Positions 58,339 through 64,000 of a stretch of 64,000 bases of DNA are shown piece by piece (position 1 is the stretch's first letter; every line of letters begins with the position of its first letter). A program made the position numbers and the translations under genes. This stretch comes from Sphaerisporangium sp040685555 (GTDB lineage Bacteria; Actinomycetota; Actinomycetes; Streptosporangiales; Streptosporangiaceae), in contig NZ_JBFBIK010000004.1 in the NCBI RefSeq assembly GCF_040685555.1, forward strand, positions 62,001 through 126,000, written 5' to 3'. A model generated the notes under the pieces. The model did not search any database. It had not been told where the DNA came from and saw nothing but the letters and a program-made list of their open reading frames with translations.

Positions 58339-58913
58339 CGGCCGTACCCCCGGCTCGGGAAGGCGGCCAGGTGCACCGAGACCCTCTGCGCGTCGGGGCT
58401 GCCCGCGTCGGACGCCTCCATCTCGTGGATCAAGGCGGAGAAGCGCTCGTAGAGGAGTTTGACCGACGCGGGGGTGAGCCGGGCCATGTCGTCGGCCATG
58501 CCCGCCGCGTCCACCCAGGCCGGCCCCCAGGACTCCCGCTCGCTCTCGAACCGCTCGCGGTCGTGGACCAGGACCTCGATCTGCCGGTTGCGCATGAAAT
58601 CTGCCGCCTCCCGGCCCTCCGGGCTTTCGCCCAGCTCCAGCTCGCTCCACGACGTGTAGCCGTGGACGGACCGCCACCGGCGCTCCCGCGCGTCGCGCCG
58701 CTCGGGGTCCTCCTCGACGAAGCCGTACCTGGCGAGCTGCCGCAGGTGGTAGCTCGTGGAGCCGGAGCTCTCCCCGAACCTGGCGGCCAGCTCGGTGGCC
58801 GTCGCCGGCCCGTCGAGGCGGAGGGCGCCGAGCAGCCGCACCCGCAGCGGGTGCGACACGGCCTTCAGCGCCTGGGGATCGCTCACCCGGTAGGTGTCCG
58901 TCGATTCGCTCAT
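58335..58913 (-). CDS. ArsR/HTH_20-type transcriptional regulator
   Basis: A 192-residue regulator with an N-terminal winged helix (about 12-85): ALKAVSHPLRVRLLGALRLD, then ATELAARFGESSGSTSYHLR and YGFVEEDPERRD. The C-terminal helical part (100-190) may bind a drug-like ligand. It lacks metal-binding cysteines, so it is not a classical metal sensor. The operator array at 58917-58950 touches its start, implying tight autorepression. Coupled to the MFS gene. Confidence 0.85.
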   Translation of the reverse strand: MSESTDTYRVSDPQALKAVSHPLRVRLLGALRLDGPATATELAARFGESSGSTSYHLRQLARYGFVEEDPERRDARERRWRSVHGYTSWSELELGESPEGREAADFMRNRQIEVLVHDRERFESERESWGPAWVDAAGMADDMARLTPASVKLLYERFSALIHEMEASDAGSPDAQRVSVHLAAFPSRGYGR

Positions 58914-58916
58914 ATG

Positions 58917-58950
58917 GCAAAGCTAACTTTGCAAAGCTAGGTTTGCAAAG
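58917..58950. promoter_or_regulatory. Operator array of the ArsR-like regulator
   Basis: Three overlapping inverted repeats built on GCAAAG: GCAAAG-ctaa-CTTTGC (58917-58932), CTTTGCAAAG (58927-58936) and GCAAA-gctagg-TTTGC (58931-58946). The array begins three bases upstream of the regulator ATG. Confidence 0.75.
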
Positions 58951-59121
58951 AGTCATTTGCGATCCTCCGCGATGAAACTTTCACCGCCGGAGCGGCCCCC
59001 GGAACCCCCCGCAGCACCGCGACGGGCGCAAGCCGTACCGGGACGGCGCGGCCGAGCAAGCAGGGCGCGATCATCCATTGACGGCCACCGGACCCGTTGG
59101 AACCATGCGGGGACCGTTGTC

Positions 59122-59135
59122 TGGGAGCGCTCCCA
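59122..59135. promoter_or_regulatory. CebR operator before the cellulase gene
   Basis: TGGGAGCGCTCCCA is the exact 14-bp palindrome bound by CebR, the LacI-family cellobiose/cello-oligosaccharide-responsive repressor of actinomycete cellulase genes. It lies 37 bases before the GTG at 59173. Confidence 0.88.
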
Positions 59136-59172
59136 TGCAGCGCTCCAATCCATGACTTCCTGGGGAAATCGC

Positions 59173-61800
59173 GTGATCAGACCATCCAGGCGGTGGGCGG
59201 CCTCGCTCGCCGTCACCGCGGCGGCCACGCTGGCTGTGTCCGCTACGTCCACTCTGTCCGCCCCGGCCGCACGCGCGTCCGGTACGGCTTCCACATCCAC
59301 GCCGGCCTCGAGCGCGCTCGTGGAGGGCCCCGAGCAGATCGTCAACGGGACCTTCGACAGCGGCAGCGCCCCTTGGTGGCACACCGCCAACCTGACCTTC
59401 GACACCAGCGGCGGGCGGCTCTGCGCCGACGTCCCCGGCGGCACCGTCAACCCGTGGGACGCCATCATCGGCCAGGACAACATCCCCCTGGTCAAGGACG
59501 AGACCTACGCGTTCAGCGTCCACGGCTCGGCCGACCCGTCGAAGGTCGGCCGGGCGCTGATCCAGCTCCCCACCGACCCGTACACGGCGTACCTGGTGGC
59601 CAACCCCGAGCTCGGCCCGGACGGCGCCACCTACTCCTACACGTTCACCTCGCCGGTGGACCTGCCGAACGCCCAGGTGGTGTTCCAGATCGGCGGCAGC
59701 GCCACGCCGTGGCGGTTCTGCGTGGACGACGTGTCCCTCAAGGGCGGGGCCGAGCCCGAGGTCTACAAGCCCGACACCGGCCCGAGGGTCCGCGTGAACC
59801 AGGTCGCCTACCTGCCCAAGGGCCCGAAGAACGCGACCGTGGTGACCGACGCCACGACCACCCTGCCCTGGCAGCTCAAGAACGGCGGCGGCCACGTGGT
59901 CGCCTCCGGGAACACCGCGCCGCGCGGCGTGGACGCCAGCTCGGGGCAGAACGTCCACTCGATCGACTTCGGGTCCTACACCAAGGCGGGCACCGGCTAC
60001 ACGCTCTCGGCGGACGGCGAGACCAGCCGGCCGTTCGACATCGGCGGGACCGCCTATGAGCAGCTCGGCACGGACGCGCTGAAGTTCTACTACCCGCAGC
60101 GGAGCGGCATCGCGATCCTCGACGGACTGCGGCCGGGATACGCCAGGCCCGCCGGCCACGCCGGGGTCGCCCCGAACCAGGGCGACACGAACGTGCCCTG
60201 CCAGCCGGGCGTCTGCGACTACTCCCTCGACGTCTCCGGCGGCTGGTACGACGCGGGCGACCACGGGAAGTACGTCGTGAACGGCGGCATCTCGGTCGCC
60301 CAGCTCATGGGCGAGTTCGAGCGCACCAAGAACGCCGCGACGGCGAGGTCGCTGACGGATGGCACGCTCACCATTCCCGAGAGCGGCAACGGCGTCCCCG
60401 ACATCCTCGACGAGGCCCGCTGGGAGCAGGAGTTCCTGCTCAAGATGCAGGTCCCCGACGGCAAGCCGTTCGCGGGCATGGCCCACCACAAGATCCACGA
60501 CCAGAACTGGACCGGCCTGCCGCTGCTCCCCCACCTGGACGCCCAGAAGCGCGAGCTGCACCCGGTGTCCACGGCGGCGACCCTCAACCTCGCCGCCACC
60601 GCCGCCCAGGCGGCCCGGCTGTACGCGCCGTACGACGCGGCGTTCGCGGCCAGGAACCTGACCGCCGCCCGCAAGGCCTGGGCCGCCGCCAAGGCGAACC
60701 CGGCCAGGCTCGCCTCCCCCTCGGACGGCACCGGCGGCGGGACCTACGACGACGCCAACGTCAGCGACGAGTTCTACTGGGCCGCCGCCGAGCTCTACAT
60801 CACCACCGGCGAGAAGGAGTTCAAGGACTACGTGCTGGCCTCGCCGCTGCACACCGCCGACGTCTGGGGCCCGAAGGGCTTCGACTGGGGCAACGTCGCC
60901 CCGCTCGGCCGGCTCGACCTCGCCACCGTGCCCAACGGCCTGCCCGGCCGCGACCAGGTGCGGCAGTCCGTGGCCCAGGGGGCCGACAAGTACGTGGCGG
61001 CGCTCACCGCGCACCCGTACGGCCTGCCGTACGACGCGACGAGCTACGACTGGGGCTCCAACAGCCAGATCCTGAACAGCATGATCGTGATGGCCGCGGC
61101 GTACGACATCACCGGCACCCAGAAGTACCGCGACGGGGTGCTCCAGGGCATCGACTACATCTTCGGCCGCAACGCCCTGAACCAGTCGTACGTCACCGGC
61201 TACGGCGAGGTGGCCTCGCACAACCAGCACACCCGGTGGTACTCCCACCAGCTCGACGCCACCCTGCCGAACCCGCCCAAGGGCACCCTCGCGGGCGGCG
61301 CGAACTCCGGCATCCAGGACCCGCTGGCGGCCGAGAAGCTCAAGGGCTGCAAGCCGCAGTTCTGCTACATCGACGACATCAACTCCTGGGCGACCAACGA
61401 GCTGACGATCAACTGGAACTCGCCGCTGTCGTGGATCTCGGCGTTCGTCGCCGGCCAGGGCGACGGCACCGTGAAGGCGCCCGGGAAGTGCCACGTGACG
61501 TACACGATCCACGGGGAGTGGCCCGCCGGGTTCACCACCCAGGTCACGGTGAAGAACACCGGTTCAGCGGTGATCGACGGATGGACGCTGAAGTGGGCCT
61601 TCCTCAGCGGCCAGAAGACCGACGGCTTCTGGAGCGCCGACCTCGCCCAGAGCGGCGCGACGGTGACCGCGAAGGACCTCGGCTGGAACGCCAAGATCAA
61701 GCCGGGGCAGTCGGTGACGTTCGGCTTCAACGGCAAGAGCGCTCCCGGCGCCAACCCGGCGCCCGAGCTGTTCACCCTCAACGGCGCCGCCTGCGCCTGA
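59173..61800 (+). CDS. Secreted GH9 cellulase with CBM4 and CBM2 domains
   Basis: An 875-residue secreted endo/exoglucanase. After the signal peptide (about 1-34, ending AARASG) come a CBM4_9 domain (about 45-195, EQIVNGTFDSGSAPWW), an Ig-like CelD_N domain (about 205-290, RVRVNQVAYLPKGPKNATVV) and the GH9 barrel (about 295-760). Catalytic Asp are in GGWYDAGDHGKYVVNGG; other site residues are in HTRWYSHQ and the proton donor Glu in NSWATNELTINWN. The CBM2 (about 770-875, CHVTYTIHGEWPAGFTTQV) follows with almost no linker. GTG 59173 has GGGGA upstream; ATG 59152 is an alternative. CebR control is shown by the box at 59122. Confidence 0.92.
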   Translation: MIRPSRRWAASLAVTAAATLAVSATSTLSAPAARASGTASTSTPASSALVEGPEQIVNGTFDSGSAPWWHTANLTFDTSGGRLCADVPGGTVNPWDAIIGQDNIPLVKDETYAFSVHGSADPSKVGRALIQLPTDPYTAYLVANPELGPDGATYSYTFTSPVDLPNAQVVFQIGGSATPWRFCVDDVSLKGGAEPEVYKPDTGPRVRVNQVAYLPKGPKNATVVTDATTTLPWQLKNGGGHVVASGNTAPRGVDASSGQNVHSIDFGSYTKAGTGYTLSADGETSRPFDIGGTAYEQLGTDALKFYYPQRSGIAILDGLRPGYARPAGHAGVAPNQGDTNVPCQPGVCDYSLDVSGGWYDAGDHGKYVVNGGISVAQLMGEFERTKNAATARSLTDGTLTIPESGNGVPDILDEARWEQEFLLKMQVPDGKPFAGMAHHKIHDQNWTGLPLLPHLDAQKRELHPVSTAATLNLAATAAQAARLYAPYDAAFAARNLTAARKAWAAAKANPARLASPSDGTGGGTYDDANVSDEFYWAAAELYITTGEKEFKDYVLASPLHTADVWGPKGFDWGNVAPLGRLDLATVPNGLPGRDQVRQSVAQGADKYVAALTAHPYGLPYDATSYDWGSNSQILNSMIVMAAAYDITGTQKYRDGVLQGIDYIFGRNALNQSYVTGYGEVASHNQHTRWYSHQLDATLPNPPKGTLAGGANSGIQDPLAAEKLKGCKPQFCYIDDINSWATNELTINWNSPLSWISAFVAGQGDGTVKAPGKCHVTYTIHGEWPAGFTTQVTVKNTGSAVIDGWTLKWAFLSGQKTDGFWSADLAQSGATVTAKDLGWNAKIKPGQSVTFGFNGKSAPGANPAPELFTLNGAACA

Positions 61801-61813
61801 GCACCGCGTGACA

Positions 61814-61843
61814 CGGGCCGGCCCCCGGGGGGTGGCCGGCCCG
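61814..61843. terminator. Hairpin after the cellulase
   Basis: CGGGCCGGCC and GGCCGGCCCG form a perfect 10-bp stem with a ten-base loop, 14 bases after the stop. There is no U-tract. Confidence 0.6.
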
Positions 61844-61886
61844 CGCCGTGCTCTTGGGGCCCAGAGCCCCGGTTAGGGTATGCGCC

Positions 61887-62555
61887 ATGATCGAAGGCAT
61901 CTGGATAGACAAGGCTGTCACCGACCTGCGGCCGGACTTCAGGGTGCTGGTCATCGGCGCGTACGGGCTGCGCAACGGGCCCTCCGACGACCACTCCCGA
62001 GGCTGGCTGGCCGAGGCGGCGGCGAAGGCCGTCCGGCCAGACGACGAGAAGATCGTCGCCTGGCAGGACGCCTACCGCGCGTTCGGCGCCAAGCCGCAGC
62101 GCACCCGCCCGTCGGTGGACGCCCTGGTGCGCCGGATGCCCCCTCCCGAGATCAACCTCGTCGTGGACGCGTACAACGCGGTCAGCATCCGCCACGCGCT
62201 GCCCATCGGCGGCGAGGACCTCGCGCACTACGAGGGCACGGCCAGGCTCGTGCGCGCGAGCGGCGACGAGCCGTTCGACGCGGTCGAGAAGGGCGAGACG
62301 ATCATCGACCACCCGGAGATCGGCGAGGTGGTCTGGCGGGACGACCGGGGGGTCACCTGCCGCAGGTGGAACTGGCGCCAGTGCGTCCGCACCCGCATCA
62401 CCGAGGACACCGTGGACGCGCTCTTCCTGCTCGAACGGCTCGCGCCGATGTCGCTGGAGGAGCTCTCAGCGGCCGGAGACGAGCTGTCCGGGCTGCTCCG
62501 GGAGATCAGCCCCGCCGTCCGCGTCGAGGCGCGGGTGGTGGGTCCGGCCACGTAG
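61887..62555 (+). CDS. B3/B4 tRNA-binding-domain protein
   Basis: A 222-residue protein of the B3_4 superfamily, the domain also found in the beta subunit of phenylalanyl-tRNA synthetase. KPQRTRPSVDALVRRMPPPE, INLVVDAYNAVSIRHALPIG and VVWRDDRGVTCRRWNWRQCV are the conserved blocks. Free-standing forms may edit mischarged tRNA or bind amino acids; the role here is unknown. ATG 61887. Confidence 0.82.
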   Translation: MIEGIWIDKAVTDLRPDFRVLVIGAYGLRNGPSDDHSRGWLAEAAAKAVRPDDEKIVAWQDAYRAFGAKPQRTRPSVDALVRRMPPPEINLVVDAYNAVSIRHALPIGGEDLAHYEGTARLVRASGDEPFDAVEKGETIIDHPEIGEVVWRDDRGVTCRRWNWRQCVRTRITEDTVDALFLLERLAPMSLEELSAAGDELSGLLREISPAVRVEARVVGPAT

Positions 62556-62740
62556 GAGGCCGCAGGTAAGCATGCCCTCACCCCCCGGACGGGCTACCCG
62601 GGCGTGACCAGTTTGAACGGTCCTGGGATGATCGGGCGGTGAGCCCGGCCGAGACCGCACACGCCACTTATTTGGGCGAGTAGCCTTGGACAGGTTCTCT
62701 AATCAACAACGCCGATCTGCGGAAGAGGGCGATTTCCGCC

Positions 62741-64000
62741 GTGTCGTCTGAGTCGTCGCGGACAAACCCACTCACCAACTTTGGACAGAACGAGTGGCTT
62801 GTCGACGAGCTGTACCAGAAGTATCTCCAGGACCCGGAGTCTGTCGACCGCGCCTGGTGGAACTTCTTCGCTGACTACAACCCCGAATCCGGTACGAGCC
62901 GGGCGTCGGCGCCGGTTGGGTCCAACGGCGCGACGGCCGACGCCGCCGCTCCAGGGGTCACCACCGCACCGACCCCCAAGCAGGCCGCACCGGTGAAGGC
63001 CGCACCCAAGGCCGCACCCAAGGCGACGACTCCGGCACCGAGCTCGCAGGCCGAGAAGGCCAAGCCCGCCGCGGCGACCCCGTCGGGCGCCGAGGAGGTA
63101 CGCCTGCGCGGCGCCGCCGCGCGCACGGCGGCCAACATGGATCTCAGCCTGGCGGTCCCCACGGCCACCAGCGTGCGCGTGGTCCCGGCGAAGCTGCTGA
63201 TCGACAACCGCATCGTGATCAACAACCATCTGTCGCGCGGGCGCGGCGGCAAGGTGTCGTTCACCCACCTCATCGGGTATGCGATCGTCAAGGCGCTCGC
63301 CTCGATGCCGGACATGAACTACTCCTACGCCGAGGTCGACGGCAAGCCGACACTGATCAAGCCCGAGCACGTCGGACTGGGCCTCGCGATCGACGTGCAG
63401 AAGAGCGACGGCACCCGCCAGCTCCTCGTGCCGTCGATCAAGGGCGCCGAGTCGATGGACTTCCGCCAGTTCTGGACGGCCTATGAGGACATCGTCCGCA
63501 AGGCCCGCGGCGGCAAGCTAGGTGTCGACGACTTCGCCGGCACCACCATCAGCCTCACCAACCCCGGCACGATCGGCACCGTGCACTCGGTCCCCCGCCT
63601 CATGCAGGGGCAGGGCACGATCATCGGCGTCGGCGCGATGGAGTACCCCGCCGAGTATCAGGGCGCCTCCACCGAGACGCTCAACCGGCTCGCGGTGAGC
63701 AAGGTCATGACGCTCACGAGCACCTATGACCACCGCATCATCCAGGGCGCCCAGTCCGGCGACTTCCTCCGCCGCATCCACCAGCTCCTGCTGGGCGAGG
63801 AGGGTTTCTACGACGAGATCTTCCAGGCGCTGCGCATCCCCTACGAGCCGGTCCGCTGGGTCAAGGACATCTCGGCCACCCACGACGACGACGTGGCCAA
63901 GTCTGCCCGCGTCATCGAGCTGGTCCACGCCTACCGCGTGCGCGGCCACCTCATGGCCGACACCGACCCGCTGGAGTACAACCAGCGCAAGCACCCCGAC
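62741..64000 (+). CDS. kgd: Multifunctional 2-oxoglutarate decarboxylase/dehydrogenase E1-E2 (3' end outside window)
   Basis: The first 420 residues of the TCA-cycle enzyme (about 1230 in mycobacteria), running off the right edge. The start FGQNEWLVDELYQKYLQDPE is the actinobacterial Kgd signature. An Ala/Pro/Lys-rich linker (about 50-115) leads to the E2-like succinyltransferase domain: TATSVRVVPAKLLIDNRIVI, TNPGTIGTVHSVPRLMQGQG and STYDHRIIQGAQSGDF with the catalytic His. E1 begins near RVIELVHAYRVRGHLMADTD. The GTG at 62741 has GGAAGAGGG upstream. The fused E1/E2 layout supports an actinobacterial host. Confidence 0.95.
   Translation, partial: MSSESSRTNPLTNFGQNEWLVDELYQKYLQDPESVDRAWWNFFADYNPESGTSRASAPVGSNGATADAAAPGVTTAPTPKQAAPVKAAPKAAPKATTPAPSSQAEKAKPAAATPSGAEEVRLRGAAARTAANMDLSLAVPTATSVRVVPAKLLIDNRIVINNHLSRGRGGKVSFTHLIGYAIVKALASMPDMNYSYAEVDGKPTLIKPEHVGLGLAIDVQKSDGTRQLLVPSIKGAESMDFRQFWTAYEDIVRKARGGKLGVDDFAGTTISLTNPGTIGTVHSVPRLMQGQGTIIGVGAMEYPAEYQGASTETLNRLAVSKVMTLTSTYDHRIIQGAQSGDFLRRIHQLLLGEEGFYDEIFQALRIPYEPVRWVKDISATHDDDVAKSARVIELVHAYRVRGHLMADTDPLEYNQRKHPD

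Noticed and set aside
59071..61512. 813-codon open frame opposite the GH9 cellulase
   Set aside because: Antisense shadow produced by third-position GC; Val/Gly/Arg/Ala-rich with no domain, and the plus strand has a clear GH9 protein.

Overview
The window is high-GC actinomycete chromosome, probably Streptosporangiales or a near relative. The basis is very high GC, frequent GTG/TTG starts, ATGA/GTGA-type overlaps, DUF397/XRE and DUF574 families, an actinobacterial-type multifunctional 2-oxoglutarate decarboxylase (kgd) at the right edge, and a KstR-type steroid regulon. No rRNA, tRNA, CRISPR array or intact insertion sequence was seen.

Layout, left to right. 1-2740: the end of a KstR-like TetR gene, a KstR-type box, a FadA5-like steroid thiolase and a metallo-beta-lactamase-fold hydrolase. 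2805-3476: a GntR/FCD regulator. 3726-6576: an AAA ATPase / subtilase pair (possible conflict system). 6970-10569: an MFS exporter, a membrane Ser/Thr kinase and a secreted Cu/Zn SOD-like protein. 11178-12518: a toxin-antitoxin-chaperone module whose toxin is frameshifted. 12573-21145: an eight-gene minus-strand operon that encodes a complete non-phosphorylative L-fucose pathway plus its ABC importer. 21429-26187: a CYP125-like P450, a DUF574 methyltransferase, a frameshifted DUF6220 gene and a membrane-anchored multicopper oxidase. 26325-32025: a PIG-V-like mannosyltransferase, GDP-mannose 4,6-dehydratase and a glycosyltransferase / methyltransferase / prenyltransferase-fold operon. 32184-37355: a patchwork of small regulators and enzymes separated by hairpin repeats and a 50-bp direct repeat. 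37547-39507: an anti-sigma-like ATPase and an XRE/DUF397 pair. 39839-43892: a CBM32-GH128-like glucanase, a methyltransferase and a PPOX / ferredoxin / alcohol dehydrogenase operon behind a KstR-type box. 44006-51433: a second sugar ABC operon with Gfo/Idh, isomerase and ROK regulator. 51712-58913: a hydroxyacyl-CoA-type SDR, a DHDPR-like dehydrogenase, a DUF305 lipoprotein, a flavin reductase pair behind a Cys leader peptide, a second MBL hydrolase, and an MFS/ArsR pair. 59173-64000: a GH9 cellulase with a perfect CebR box, a B3/4-domain protein and the start of kgd.

How it works together. Four perfect matches to TnnAACnnGTTnnA (498, 21370, 28747, 42051) and one degenerate site (57031) tie the thiolase, P450, ferredoxin/alcohol dehydrogenase operon and possibly a glycosylation operon to the KstR-like repressor. 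A 16/18-nt operator shared by the FCD regulator promoter (about 2754) and the fucose operon promoter (about 21157) suggests that this regulator controls fucose catabolism from 10-18 kb away. The CebR box, glucanase and sugar importers fit life on plant or fungal polysaccharide. Two genes (toxin at 11178, DUF6220 at 23770) are broken by single-base shifts near short A-runs, so both true mutation and assembly error must be considered.
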